Below, in pieces: positions 36,065 through 45,052 of a DNA stretch of 64,000 bases. This DNA is from Petrimonas sulfuriphila (GTDB lineage: Bacteria > Bacteroidota > Bacteroidia > Bacteroidales > Dysgonomonadaceae), in the NCBI RefSeq assembly GCF_051201015.1, contig NZ_JBPEHI010000008.1. One strand, written 5' to 3'. Made by a program: the position numbers and the translations under genes. The notes beneath the pieces are model-generated. The model made no database searches, was not told the DNA's origin, and saw only the letters and a list, made by a program, of their open reading frames with translations. Each line of letters opens with the position of its first letter. The first letter of the stretch is position 1.

Positions 36065-36996
36065 CCGTCGGTTTTTTTCCCCATCCGATTGCATTGGGAA
36101 ATCAGGTGAATGCTTTTTTCTACTGCATCCAATTTATTATTGGAAAGGTCGATCCAGTTAATCTCCTTGTCCCTTTTGAACCACGTCATTTGTTTGCGGG
36201 CATAGTTTCGAGAATGTTGTTTTATTTTCCCGATGGCAAAATCAAGGGTGCAATTCCCGTCGAAATAATCGAAAAGTTCTTTGTAACCCACGGTATTTAA
36301 AGAATTCAGGTGTCGTTTCGGATAAAGTTCCCAGGCTTCTTTCACTAAGCCGTCCTCAATCATTTGGTCAACGCGACGGTTGATACGTTCATATAATTCT
36401 TCCCGCGGGCGCATAAATCCGATTTTTACAATGTTAAAATTCCTTTCTTTTCTCGGATTCGTTCGCAGTGATGAATATGGCCTTCCTGCCATAAGGCATA
36501 CTTCGAGCGCATGAATTACCCGCTTGGGATTTTTCAAGTCGACCTGGTTGTAAAAAACCGGATCCAAGATTTTCAGGTGGGAACGAATAGCATCCAACCC
36601 TTCTTTCAGGTAAAGGTCATGAATTTCTTTTCGTAATTTTTCGTCGATGGTCGGGATTTCGTCAATCCCTTGACAAACAGCATCGATGTACATCATTGAG
36701 CCACCAGACATCACCACAAACGAATGGGTTTGCAGAAGGTTTTCGATAAGCGGAACAGCATCTTCCTCAAACTGGCTGGCGCTGTAATAATCTTCAGGCT
36801 CAAGAGTTCCCACAAAGTAGTGTGGAATACGTCCTAGTTGATCGTTGGTAGGTGCTGCCGTACCAATGACCATTTGTTTGTATATTTGCCTGGAATCTGA
36901 GGATATTACGGGGCTATTCAACCGTTCAGCTATCTGAAGGCTTACTTCAGTTTTGCCCACGCCTGTAGGTCCCAGAAGCACGAGCAAAGTGTTCAT
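36061..36996 (-). CDS. miaA: tRNA dimethylallyltransferase
   Basis: A 311-residue MiaA, which puts a dimethylallyl group on A37 of tRNAs that read UNN codons. The P-loop GPTGVGKTE, the SSDSRQIYK stretch and the substrate motif KQMTWFKRD are family signatures. Its 3' end overlaps the convergent secreted-protein gene by four bases. No hfq gene follows it. Confidence 0.96.
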   Translation of the reverse strand: MNTLLVLLGPTGVGKTEVSLQIAERLNSPVISSDSRQIYKQMVIGTAAPTNDQLGRIPHYFVGTLEPEDYYSASQFEEDAVPLIENLLQTHSFVVMSGGSMMYIDAVCQGIDEIPTIDEKLRKEIHDLYLKEGLDAIRSHLKILDPVFYNQVDLKNPKRVIHALEVCLMAGRPYSSLRTNPRKERNFNIVKIGFMRPREELYERINRRVDQMIEDGLVKEAWELYPKRHLNSLNTVGYKELFDYFDGNCTLDFAIGKIKQHSRNYARKQMTWFKRDKEINWIDLSNNKLDAVEKSIHLISQCNRMGKKTDG

Positions 36997-37053
36997 AAAA
37001 CAGGTAGTTTGTTGCGGTTCAGGAAGATGATTATTTCGTCAAAACAAGTGAAG

Positions 37054-37611
37054 TCAATAGAGGTCGCTTTCTTCTGCTGATATCTCAATATCGTCTAACC
37101 CGTCGAAGCCCTCTTTGTCGAGTTCGTTCAAATCGAAACTTTCATCTCCGAAAAAGGACTCATCTACGTCCAGCGATGCCGAGGTGCTTGCGATCTCATC
37201 GAAATTAAGGAATTGTTTGGGCGCTTCTCCTACGGAGAGTGTACATATCGGTTTTTTCAAGCTTTTACCGGTAATAATCTCAGAGAGCTCAATAAACAAT
37301 GCTCTCTCGGTAAGGTAGTCAAATACGAAAAGCATTTTTTGTTTTTCATCTTCCAAGTAGTCGTTCAGCACGCATTCAGCCATCGTATAAGGGTCTTCAT
37401 CGGAATAAGTGTCCATTTCCACAAGAGTGATTTCCTGCTCTTTACGCCAGTTGTCGTCACAAAGAAAGAAAGAAGCCATCTCGCTTTCATTGAAACCGGT
37501 GCAGTCGACAATCGCTTTGAATAAATCCAAGAAAGTATTGTCGGCATCTATTTTTATTTCTCTTTTGAAGTTTTCTACTTCATCCGATATAATAGCGAAT
37601 CTGAAAATCAT
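37054..37611 (-). CDS. pRiA4b ORF-3/IS1096 passenger-like protein
   Basis: About 185 residues from the ATG at 37611. The opening FRFAIISDEVENFKREIKI and FFLCDDNWRKEQEI fit the plasmid pRiA4b ORF-3-like fold, annotated in Bacteroidota as IS1096 passenger TnpR-like. The C-terminal third is strongly acidic (DDIEISAEESDLY). The family name comes from mobile elements, but nothing mobile surrounds this copy and it sits next to miaA as a stable chromosomal gene. Function unknown. Confidence 0.65.
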   Translation of the reverse strand: MIFRFAIISDEVENFKREIKIDADNTFLDLFKAIVDCTGFNESEMASFFLCDDNWRKEQEITLVEMDTYSDEDPYTMAECVLNDYLEDEKQKMLFVFDYLTERALFIELSEIITGKSLKKPICTLSVGEAPKQFLNFDEIASTSASLDVDESFFGDESFDLNELDKEGFDGLDDIEISAEESDLY

Positions 37612-37734
37612 AAAAAAGCGTTTTAATACTCGTTTATTTGATTTCAAAGGTAATAAAAACTTTTTTAAATAAAAGATGATTTATCTACAAAAACTTGTGT
37701 TGAAAACATCTCCGATAATTTTATGACAAAGCTG

Positions 37735-37765
37735 TTGGAATATTTGAAAATTTGTAGTACTTTTG
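37735..37765 (+). promoter_or_regulatory. Promoter of the tRNA-Asn pair
   Basis: A -33 TTG (37735-37737), a 20-base spacer and the -7 element TACTTTTG (37758-37765) match the Bacteroidota consensus. It lies 29 bases before the first tRNA. Confidence 0.65.
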
Positions 37766-37794
37766 CATCACTTTTCTGAAAAGAAACATAAAAT

Positions 37795-37868
37795 TCTTCA
37801 GTAGCTCAGTCGGTTAGAGCATCTGACTGTTAATCAGAGGGTCGCTGGTTCAAGTCCAGCCTGAAGAG
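37795..37868 (+). tRNA. tRNA-Asn (GTT), copy 1
   Basis: A 74-base cloverleaf. The acceptor TCTTCAG pairs with CTGAAGA, the anticodon loop is CTGTTAA with GTT, and the T arm is GCTGG-TTCAAGT-CCAGC. G is the discriminator and no CCA is encoded. It is the first of two tandem copies. Confidence 0.97.
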
Positions 37869-37901
37869 CGAAAAATAACGTTAGAAAAAGAGAAGTGAAA
37901 T

Positions 37902-37975
37902 TCTTCAGTAGCTCAGTCGGTTAGAGCATCTGACTGTTAATCAGAGGGTCGCTGGTTCAAGTCCAGCCTGAAGAG
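37902..37975 (+). tRNA. tRNA-Asn (GTT), copy 2
   Basis: Identical in all 74 bases to the copy at 37795-37868, repeated 107 bases downstream. No separate promoter is evident in the 33-base gap, so both probably come from one transcript. Confidence 0.97.
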
Positions 37976-38092
37976 CGAAAAGAGAGTGGGTAGTAATGCT
38001 CACTCCTTTTTCTTTTAGCGTGTATGATATTTTCAGAATGTCCCTCGTAAACAATTTTGCGCAACGCTCGTTTAATGAAAAACAATCCGATC

Positions 38093-39046
38093 ATGAAGAA
38101 AATTCTTATAACAACTGCCCTGCACAGAGAATCTTTAGCAGAACTTTTTGAGAAGTTTGAAGTTTTTATGCCACAGGATAAAGACATGAAACGCGACCAG
38201 GTACTGGAAATGATTTCTGATTATGAGGTTGTAATACCTAACTTCAGTTTTTTTACCGATAAGGAAATAATGGACAGGGGAGTGAGGTTGGAGGTGATTG
38301 CTAACTACGGTGTCGGTTACAATAATATTGATGTGGAATACGCAACCCAGAAAGGAATTGTGGTAACCAACATTCCCAAAACGACGTGCGAACCTACGGC
38401 TGAATTGGCATTTGCCTTGTTGCTTGCCGCAGGAAGGCGAATTGGGTATTATGACCGGAAGCTACGCGAACACCGGGCGGTTGACTGGGGTGTGTACGGA
38501 GATGCCGGATTGCCTATTTTTGGAAAAACCTTGGGTATAATCGGAATGGGAAGAATCGGACAAGCCCTGGCGCGACGTGCAGTAGCTTCAGGGATGAATA
38601 TAATCTATCATAACCGGAACCGGTTAAGTCCGGAAATTGAAGAACGTTATGGTGCTTCATACGTCTCTTTTGATGAGTTACTGCGAATGGCAGATTTTAT
38701 TTCACTGAATGCACCTTCCACTTCTCAAACCTTAAAGTTGATCGGAGAAAAAGAGTTTTCCGTAATGAAACCTACAGCGGTATTTATTAATACAGCCCGA
38801 GGAAATATGGTCGATGAAAAAGCATTGGCTCAAGCGCTGAAAGAAAAAAAAATATGGGCTGCCGGGCTTGATGTATATGAAAATGAACCAAAAATCTCTT
38901 CCGAGTTACTGGTGTTGGATAATGTGGTACTTTCGCCTCATGCCGGAACCAGAACCATTGAAGACCGTCATCGGATGGCGGAGGAAATGGTACATAATAT
39001 TATTGGTTTTTACGAAGGCAAATACGAGGTGTCCCGGGTAAATTGA
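38093..39046 (+). CDS. D-isomer-specific 2-hydroxyacid dehydrogenase
   Basis: About 317 residues. The NAD site is GIIGMGRIGQALARR. Catalytic residues fit the family: Arg in NTARGNMVDE, Glu in YENEP and His in SPHAGTRT. The family reduces 2-keto acids such as glyoxylate, hydroxypyruvate or pyruvate to D-hydroxyacids. The substrate-binding loop NYGVGYNN is typical of glyoxylate/hydroxypyruvate reductases, but substrate cannot be fixed. I chose ATG at 38093 (KKILITTAL); ATG at 38075 is also in frame. Confidence 0.9.
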   Translation: MKKILITTALHRESLAELFEKFEVFMPQDKDMKRDQVLEMISDYEVVIPNFSFFTDKEIMDRGVRLEVIANYGVGYNNIDVEYATQKGIVVTNIPKTTCEPTAELAFALLLAAGRRIGYYDRKLREHRAVDWGVYGDAGLPIFGKTLGIIGMGRIGQALARRAVASGMNIIYHNRNRLSPEIEERYGASYVSFDELLRMADFISLNAPSTSQTLKLIGEKEFSVMKPTAVFINTARGNMVDEKALAQALKEKKIWAAGLDVYENEPKISSELLVLDNVVLSPHAGTRTIEDRHRMAEEMVHNIIGFYEGKYEVSRVN

Positions 39047-39094
39047 TGGACGTAGAGTTTTGAACACAATACCCTACGCTAAATTCTAATTAGC

Positions 39095-39805
39095 ATGACA
39101 GCAGAAAGTGTAAAACAACAGGTGTTCTCTTTTGGAAATCCCCAAAAAGCAGAACATTCCAAGTATTTTTTCAAGACCGGAAAAGGTCAGTACGGTGAAG
39201 GCGACCGGTTTATAGGAAGTACTGTCCCCGAAACGAGAAAGGTGGCTAAAGCTAACAAAAACCTTTCGTTTGACGACCTCGGAAAACTGTTGAATGACGA
39301 GTATCACGAATGTCGTTTTTGTGCTTTGGTCATTCTGTCTGAGCAATTTGAAAAAGCCTGCGACACGGGGCGTAAAGAAATTTTTGAATTTTACCTTGCC
39401 CATACTCACGGTATCAATAATTGGGACCTGGTGGACGTGTCGGCTTACCATATTGTAGGGGAGTGGCTTCTGGACAAAGACAGGTCGGTCCTGTATCAAC
39501 TGGCCAGCAGTGAAAACCTCTGGGAACAACGGATAGCCATTATTTCCACATTGGCCTTTATCCGAAAAAAAGATTTTACAGATACGTTGAAACTTGCTGA
39601 AAAGTTTCTTACCCATCGTCACGATTTAATGCACAAAGCCTGTGGCTGGATGTTGCGTGAAGCCGGTAAACGCGATGAAAAAACATTAACCTGTTTTCTG
39701 GACGCACATTATACGGAAATGCCCCGGACAATGCTGCGATACGCCATCGAGAAGTTAACGCCGGAGCAGAAAAAAAAGTACATGATGAAAGAAGTCCAGA
39801 ATTAG
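39095..39805 (+). CDS. DNA alkylation repair protein (AlkD-like)
   Basis: A 236-residue, all-helical HEAT-repeat-like protein. Motifs include GSTVPETRKVAK, NNWDLVDVSAYHIVG and HKACGWMLREAGKRD, which match AlkC/AlkD glycosylases that remove N3- and N7-alkylpurines. The catalytic-type Trp and Asp of NWDLVD are kept. It lies 15 bases before an M16 protease gene and 48 after the dehydrogenase, so the three may be one unit. Symbol withheld because AlkD itself was not proven. Confidence 0.9.
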   Translation: MTAESVKQQVFSFGNPQKAEHSKYFFKTGKGQYGEGDRFIGSTVPETRKVAKANKNLSFDDLGKLLNDEYHECRFCALVILSEQFEKACDTGRKEIFEFYLAHTHGINNWDLVDVSAYHIVGEWLLDKDRSVLYQLASSENLWEQRIAIISTLAFIRKKDFTDTLKLAEKFLTHRHDLMHKACGWMLREAGKRDEKTLTCFLDAHYTEMPRTMLRYAIEKLTPEQKKKYMMKEVQN

Positions 39806-39820
39806 CACCCATTATCGAAC

Positions 39821-41041
39821 ATGTTTCAAACCCATCACTTAACCAACGGCTTACGCATTATTCATCACCCTTTCCCCTCGGAAATATCCTACTGTGGAAT
39901 AGCCATTAATACGGGTTCCCGTGACGAATTTCCGGACGAACAGGGGATGGCACATTTTGTGGAGCATATGTTGTTTAAAGGAACTGAAAAGCGCCAGGCA
40001 CATCATGTCATTAACCGCATGGAGAACGTGGGCGGCGAACTTAACGCTTATACCACAAAGGAAGAAACGTTTATTTACGCTACGTTTTTATCCGAATATT
40101 TTGAGAGAGCAGTGGAGTTGTTAAGCGATATGGTTTTTCATTCCACTTTTCCCGAACATCAGATAGAAAAAGAAAGAGACGTTATTTTAGATGAAATGAA
40201 TAGTTATGCCGACTCACCGTCTGAGTTGATATTTGATGATTTTGAAAATCTCTTGTTTCCTAATCACGAGATAGGGCATTACATACTGGGAACATCTGAG
40301 TCGTTACTTGCTTTGGATAAGAAAAAAGTGGACGATTTTGTAAACAGGCAGTACTCCCCTGCGAATATGGTTTTGTTTTCATTCGGAAAAACTCCTTTTT
40401 CCAAAGTGGTACGCTTGACTGAACAATACTTTGGTTTCCCCGATACCCGGTATTTATTATCCAAAAAGCGCGAACGTCCCCTGAGCGAAACAGCAAAAAA
40501 GAGCCGGATTGGAAAAGGTACCGCCCAAACGCATGTTATCCTCGGAGCCCGCACTTTTGATATGTTTCAACCGGACAGGTACGCTCTTTATTTGTTGAAT
40601 CATATTGTTGCCGGGGGAGCTACCAACAGCCGGCTTAACAATTCGTTGCGTGAAAAAAACGGATTGGTCTATAACGTGGAATCGAACGTAACGTTGTACA
40701 CCGATACGGGGCTGTTTTCCGTCTATTTTGCCTGCGATAAAAGACAAGTGGAACGGTGTTTAAAGCTTATCAATAAAGAGTTAAGAAGGATTATAGAGAT
40801 TCCTTTGTCCTCAGGTCAACTGGCAACTGCAAAAAGACAATATAAAGGACAGCTGGGCATCGCTTCTGAAAACAATGAAAGTATCTCCCTGAGAATGGCT
40901 AAAAGCTATCTTCATTTTAATCATTACCTTCCTTTGGAAGAGGTTTTTTCCCAAATAGATGCCATAAGTGCAGTGCAACTGCAGGAATTGGCAGAGAAAT
41001 TGTTCTTCCCGGAACAACTGTATCAGTTGAAATACGTGTGA
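39821..41041 (+). CDS. M16 family zinc metallopeptidase (pitrilysin-like)
   Basis: A 406-residue M16B-type protein with the inverted zinc motif HFVEH (H45, E48, H49) and a distal glutamate near E125 (ILDEM). The C-terminal half has the Arg/Tyr-type substrate segment NNSLREKNGLVYNVES. The active domain is therefore intact. No signal peptide is seen, so it acts in the cytoplasm. Related PqqL/YmxG-type peptidases often work alone. The target peptides are unknown. Confidence 0.93.
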   Translation: MFQTHHLTNGLRIIHHPFPSEISYCGIAINTGSRDEFPDEQGMAHFVEHMLFKGTEKRQAHHVINRMENVGGELNAYTTKEETFIYATFLSEYFERAVELLSDMVFHSTFPEHQIEKERDVILDEMNSYADSPSELIFDDFENLLFPNHEIGHYILGTSESLLALDKKKVDDFVNRQYSPANMVLFSFGKTPFSKVVRLTEQYFGFPDTRYLLSKKRERPLSETAKKSRIGKGTAQTHVILGARTFDMFQPDRYALYLLNHIVAGGATNSRLNNSLREKNGLVYNVESNVTLYTDTGLFSVYFACDKRQVERCLKLINKELRRIIEIPLSSGQLATAKRQYKGQLGIASENNESISLRMAKSYLHFNHYLPLEEVFSQIDAISAVQLQELAEKLFFPEQLYQLKYV

Positions 41042-41311
41042 TTTAAGTAGTCTTTATCCCTAACAAACATCAAAAAAGCATCAATAGGCAGAATTTTTGT
41101 TAAAAACCTGTTGAGAAATTCCACACAGTTCCCATTCTCATTTTGTGGCTGTTTTAATCTGGATTACATTTGATGCATGCTTTTTGTTAAGCATCCGTTG
41201 AAAAATTCAAAACCGAACAAAAAAAACAAAACGGTTGTTTATTAAGCGTATCAGAAGTGTAATGAACATTGTTTTTGAACAGGCTATATTTATTAATTAA
41301 ACAATTAAATT
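41042..41311. other. Intergenic region, no gene seen
   Basis: This 270-base gap holds no open frame of note, no strong hairpin and no tRNA. TATATTTA at about 41283-41290 resembles a -7 element with one mismatch and may drive the beta-barrel gene at 41312. I see nothing else. Confidence 0.5.
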
Positions 41312-41938
41312 ATGAAAAAATTAAGATTATCGTTAGTGGTTGCCATGCTGGCTATAGTAACGGCAGCAAGTGCACAATTGAATCTGGGGATTAAAGGCGG
41401 CGTTAATATGTCGAATTTTTACGGTGATGAATTGACCGACAAAAATATGAAAATTGGTTTTCATGTCGGTCTAGCTGCAGATTATGACTTTGCCCCGAGC
41501 ATGGCTATTCAAACCGGATTATTTTTCACGACGAAAGGGGCTAAATACAGTGGCTCTCTGGGAACCGTTTCAGGAGACATTACTGTAAATCCGATGTACT
41601 TACAACTCCCCGTTCACTTCGCTTATAAACAGGAGGTGACTCCGGGTACCCGTATTGTATTTCACGCAGGTCCTTATGTCGCATACGGGGTTGGGGGAAA
41701 ATCGAAACTTAAAGTATCGTCCGGTAGTAGTTCAACAGAAAGTGAGGGCGTTAATGTTTTTGGAGAAAACAAAATGCTTAAACCGTTTGATGCCGGTTTA
41801 GGACTTGGCGTTGGTGCAGAATTCAGTCGCTTTCTGGTTGATGTCGGATGGGATATGGGTCTGGTTAATATATCCAATTCAAGTAGTGGAAACGTAAAAA
41901 ATCAAAACGCCTACCTCTCCGTAGGTTACAAATTCTAA
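41312..41938 (+). CDS. Outer-membrane beta-barrel protein (PorT-like), paralogue 1
   Basis: A 208-residue protein with a signal peptide (about 1-21). The mature part has alternating aromatic strands and ends GYKF, a typical barrel terminus. It shares GIKGGVNMSNFYG, GLAADY-type strands, HAGPYVAYGVGGK and VGWDMGL with the next gene, so the two are a tandem duplication. The family is used as general porins or surface proteins in Bacteroidota and the ligand is not known. Each copy has its own terminator. Confidence 0.85.
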   Translation: MKKLRLSLVVAMLAIVTAASAQLNLGIKGGVNMSNFYGDELTDKNMKIGFHVGLAADYDFAPSMAIQTGLFFTTKGAKYSGSLGTVSGDITVNPMYLQLPVHFAYKQEVTPGTRIVFHAGPYVAYGVGGKSKLKVSSGSSSTESEGVNVFGENKMLKPFDAGLGLGVGAEFSRFLVDVGWDMGLVNISNSSSGNVKNQNAYLSVGYKF

Positions 41939-41961
41939 TTTTTCAGAATTATAAACGTTGG

Positions 41962-41990
41962 AAACACCGCTTTTTGGGCGGTGTTTTTTT
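41962..41990 (+). terminator. Intrinsic terminator after barrel protein 1
   Basis: ACACCGC (41964-41970) pairs with GCGGTGT (41978-41984) across a 7-base loop, followed by a run of T. Confidence 0.85.
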
Positions 41991-42129
41991 ATTGTAAGCA
42001 GTAATCTTTTGTGAATTTTTTCAACCGATAGTGAGGGTTTTTTGTTTCCCTGCGTCTTATTATCGGAAGTGAGAAACAACATCACTTCGTTGAATTTTTA
42101 AACAAACTAACTATTAATTTAAAAAAGTT

Positions 42130-42834
42130 ATGAAAAAGATTGTATTGGCATTGGCCATGGTGGCCATGGTTGGAGCTGTGAGCGCTCAGGGATTGTCTCT
42201 AGGAATTAAAGGCGGAGTAAACATGTCGAATTTTTACGGAAAAGAGGTAAAAGACACCAAGATGAAATTAGGTTTTAACGTGGGTATAGCAGCTGATTAT
42301 GAATTTGAATCCAATGTGGCTATTCAGTCCGGATTGTATTTTATTACGAAAGGAGCAAAACTATCTTCCACAAAAATAGACCAGAAAGTAGGAGACATTA
42401 AGCTTTCGGGTACGGTGGATAAAACAGCCAATGCCATGTATTTGCAGATCCCTCTGCACCTTGCCTATAAAATAGATGTAACCCCCGGGGCGCGTGTTGT
42501 GTTGCATGCCGGTCCCTATGCGGCCTATGGAGTTGGAGGCAAAATAAGCGGTAAGTCAACTGTAAAAGTTTCAGGCAATGTGCCGGCAGATCAAAAAGCA
42601 GCAGTCGACGCTGCCCTTAAACAGATAAATGCTTCTACAAACAGTGTTAATACTTTTGATAAGAAAATGGGGTATAAGCCTTTCGACGCTGGTGTCGGTA
42701 TAGGTGTTGGTGCCGAATTCGGTTCTTTCCTTGTCGATTTGGGATGGGATATGGGCTTGCTCAATATTTCTAGAAATAAAGAAGTTAACGTAAAAAGTCA
42801 AAATGCGCACCTTGCAGTAGGTTTCAAATTTTAA
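42130..42834 (+). CDS. Outer-membrane beta-barrel protein (PorT-like), paralogue 2
   Basis: A 234-residue homologue of the preceding gene. It has a signal peptide (about 1-20), the shared GIKGGVNMSNFYG start and GWDMGLLNIS near the end, closing in GFKF. It is longer because of insertions around residues 80-95 (KIDQKVGDIKLSG) and 145-180, which fall in loop positions. The loop differences suggest that the copies have diverged in surface exposure while keeping the barrel. A strong terminator follows. Confidence 0.85.
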   Translation: MKKIVLALAMVAMVGAVSAQGLSLGIKGGVNMSNFYGKEVKDTKMKLGFNVGIAADYEFESNVAIQSGLYFITKGAKLSSTKIDQKVGDIKLSGTVDKTANAMYLQIPLHLAYKIDVTPGARVVLHAGPYAAYGVGGKISGKSTVKVSGNVPADQKAAVDAALKQINASTNSVNTFDKKMGYKPFDAGVGIGVGAEFGSFLVDLGWDMGLLNISRNKEVNVKSQNAHLAVGFKF

Positions 42835-42860
42835 GAAGACCTGTTTAAATAGTGATTACA

Positions 42861-42894
42861 AAGACACCGCTTTCAGTAAGGCGGTGTCTTTTTT
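42861..42894 (+). terminator. Intrinsic terminator after barrel protein 2
   Basis: AAGACACCGC (42861-42870) and GCGGTGTCTT (42881-42890) form a perfect 10-base stem with a 10-base loop and a T tail. The core ACACCGC/GCGGTGT is the same as in the terminator after paralogue 1. Confidence 0.88.
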
Positions 42895-42974
42895 GCGCTG
42901 TGCACGACAATTAATTATTTTTGACGATTAAGGATGAATTGTTGTAGAGATAAACCAGTTTGTCTTTTTTTTCT

Positions 42975-42982
42975 TATTTTTG
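42975..42982 (+). promoter_or_regulatory. -7 promoter element of the PBP4 gene
   Basis: TATTTTTG fits TAnnTTTG, 19 bases before the ATG at 43002. No -33 element at the usual distance. Confidence 0.45.
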
Positions 42983-43001
42983 TCCGTACTAAAAAAAACG
43001 A

Positions 43002-44423
43002 ATGAAACGATTTCTTCTTTTATATCTTTCACTGTGTTCCGTTTGGTTATCCTATTCGCAGGTTGGGCTGCAACAACTCCTCAATAATGCCGCCTTGAAG
43101 CATGCCTCGGTAGGTATTCAGGTCACGGACCTGAATACCGGGAAAACAATTGTTTCGCACGATCCGCAAAAATCGCTTACGCCGGCATCGATAACAAAGG
43201 TTATTACTTCCGCAACGGCCCTGGAGCTGTTGGGTAGCGAGTATAGATACGTTACACAGGTGACTTTGGATGAGAGAGATCCTACAAGGATCCTGGTGCT
43301 TGGCTCGGGTGATCCCACGCTTGGCAGTGATGTCTTTGGCGACAACACGACCGCATTTTTCATCAATATCACCGATGCGCTGAAGAAAGAATTGCAGCCG
43401 GATCGAGAATACAGCATTTACGTAGTCGATAACCTGTTCGGATACGACGGTATTTCGCCCGAATGGACTTGGATTGATATCGGAAATTACTACGCCTCGG
43501 GAAGTTACGGGATAAGTATTTTTGATAATACATATAAACTTTTTTTTAATACTTCTGCCAAGATCGCCCCGCCCCGGATTCTTCGGACGGAGCCGGATAT
43601 GAAAAAGATCCGGTTCTCCAATTTTCTTACACTAAATACGACGGGAAGTGATAATGGTTACATTTATGGTATTCCGTTTTCATACGAGAGAACAGTGAAA
43701 GGGAATATTCCTGCTGGAAAGGCCGAGTTCAGCATCAAGGGCGATATCCCTGATCCGGGTCTTTTTTTAGGTGAAACGCTGGCTGATTATCTTGTCCGTT
43801 CGGGGATAAAAATAAGTCAAGTAGAAACTGCAAGGACAGATTATCTGGCAAAAAAACAGGTACAGTATAAACCGGGAAAGATCGTTCACACGCAAACTTC
43901 ACGGCCGATGAAAGATATCGTGCAGGAGGTGAATGTAAAGAGCAATAACCATTACGCAGAGCATTTGCTCAGGATAATCGGAAGAACACAAAATGCCGAT
44001 ATATACAGCGATGCGCTTCAGGCAGGGATCGATTATGTAAAGAAATTTTGGGAACAACAAGGGATTTCTACCTCGTCGCTTACGTTGCATGACGGGTCCG
44101 GACTTGCACCTCAGAATGCGTTCAGCCCGGCATTCCTGACCGAAATTCTGGCATATATGTACACGAAAAGCAAAAATTCGAAAGTTTTTTTCGATTCGCT
44201 ACCCAAAGCCGGAAAAGACGGTACATTACGCAGTTTTATGCGCAACACGAAATACGAGGGCAAAATATCAGCAAAAAGCGGAAGTATTGGCGGAGTGCAG
44301 TGCTATTCAGGCTATCTTATTGATGGAAACAAGCAATATGCCTTCACGGTGATGATTAATAAATTCAATGGCACCCGCCCACAAGTGAGGAGTGCCATTG
44401 AGAAATTTTTATCGACGTTGTAG
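43002..44423 (+). CDS. dacB: D-alanyl-D-alanine carboxypeptidase/endopeptidase (PBP4 family)
   Basis: A 473-residue exported penicillin-binding protein with a signal peptide (about 1-19). The three active-site motifs are SITK (S63, K66), SNN in VKSNNHYAEH, and KSG in SAKSGSIGG. It trims D-Ala from cell-wall stem peptides and cuts D-Ala-mDAP cross-links. The normal PBP4 inserted domains account for the length. It converges on an FKBP isomerase gene, 14 bases apart. Confidence 0.93.
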   Translation: MKRFLLLYLSLCSVWLSYSQVGLQQLLNNAALKHASVGIQVTDLNTGKTIVSHDPQKSLTPASITKVITSATALELLGSEYRYVTQVTLDERDPTRILVLGSGDPTLGSDVFGDNTTAFFINITDALKKELQPDREYSIYVVDNLFGYDGISPEWTWIDIGNYYASGSYGISIFDNTYKLFFNTSAKIAPPRILRTEPDMKKIRFSNFLTLNTTGSDNGYIYGIPFSYERTVKGNIPAGKAEFSIKGDIPDPGLFLGETLADYLVRSGIKISQVETARTDYLAKKQVQYKPGKIVHTQTSRPMKDIVQEVNVKSNNHYAEHLLRIIGRTQNADIYSDALQAGIDYVKKFWEQQGISTSSLTLHDGSGLAPQNAFSPAFLTEILAYMYTKSKNSKVFFDSLPKAGKDGTLRSFMRNTKYEGKISAKSGSIGGVQCYSGYLIDGNKQYAFTVMINKFNGTRPQVRSAIEKFLSTL

Positions 44424-44437
44424 TACTATGGAGGTTT

Positions 44438-44986
44438 TTATTTCACAATTTCCAACAACTCAATTTCGAAAACCAGGGTGGAGTAGCCTTTTATATCACC
44501 TCTACCTGTGGCTCCATAACCCAATTGCCAGGGAATCCATACCTCCCATCTATCTCCTACCTCCATGTGTTGTAAGGCAGTGCTGAATCCGTCAATTAAT
44601 TCGCTGCCCACGGTAAATTTACTGGGAACATTATTCCTGTCGGCGGTTGAGTCAAAAATCACTTTGTTCTTAAAAAGATTTCCGTCATCGCCGGTAAATG
44701 TATCCTCCTTGGTCCAATACCTTTTGAACCAACCGGTGTACAACACACTGACTTGATCCGTAAAATAAGGCGTTTCCCCGGTATCACCGTCGGTGATCTC
44801 TTTGTACATGATGTGTCCGTTTCCCGATTGGGATTCAATTTTTGTGTATTCTGAGCTTGCGGTAATTTTCGCAAATTGCTTCTCGTTATCCATCTTGAAC
44901 TCATCATCAAAACTGACTGTCTTCTCGCAGGAAACAAGAAACAGGGACAAGCAGGCAACGACGAAGGAGTATAATGTTGTTTTCAT
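44438..44986 (-). CDS. FKBP-type peptidyl-prolyl isomerase lipoprotein
   Basis: A 182-residue lipoprotein with lipobox LVSC at residues 17-20. The C-terminal FKBP domain has VSVLYTGWF, LIDGFSTALQHMEVGDRWEVWIPWQLGYG and LVFEIELLEI. It helps fold exported proteins by turning proline bonds. Many Bacteroidota carry several such lipoproteins. It is a single-gene unit. Confidence 0.93.
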   Translation of the reverse strand: MKTTLYSFVVACLSLFLVSCEKTVSFDDEFKMDNEKQFAKITASSEYTKIESQSGNGHIMYKEITDGDTGETPYFTDQVSVLYTGWFKRYWTKEDTFTGDDGNLFKNKVIFDSTADRNNVPSKFTVGSELIDGFSTALQHMEVGDRWEVWIPWQLGYGATGRGDIKGYSTLVFEIELLEIVK

Positions 44987-45052
44987 ATTCTTTAAAGATT
45001 TTTAGAACCAGGACCCAATTGCAAAGATTGTGTTCTGACTTCTGATGTCTTT

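Larger units (their letters stand above)
37791..37981 (+). repeat. Tandem duplication of the tRNA-Asn unit
   Basis: The stretch 37791-37874 recurs at 37898-37981, covering the tRNA plus a few flanking bases on each side (AAAT before, CGAAAA after). The period is 107 bases. The rest of the spacer is unrelated. Confidence 0.85.

Noticed and set aside
37054..37611. Mobile element suggested by the IS1096 passenger-like protein
   Set aside because: No transposase, inverted repeats or target duplication are visible around it.
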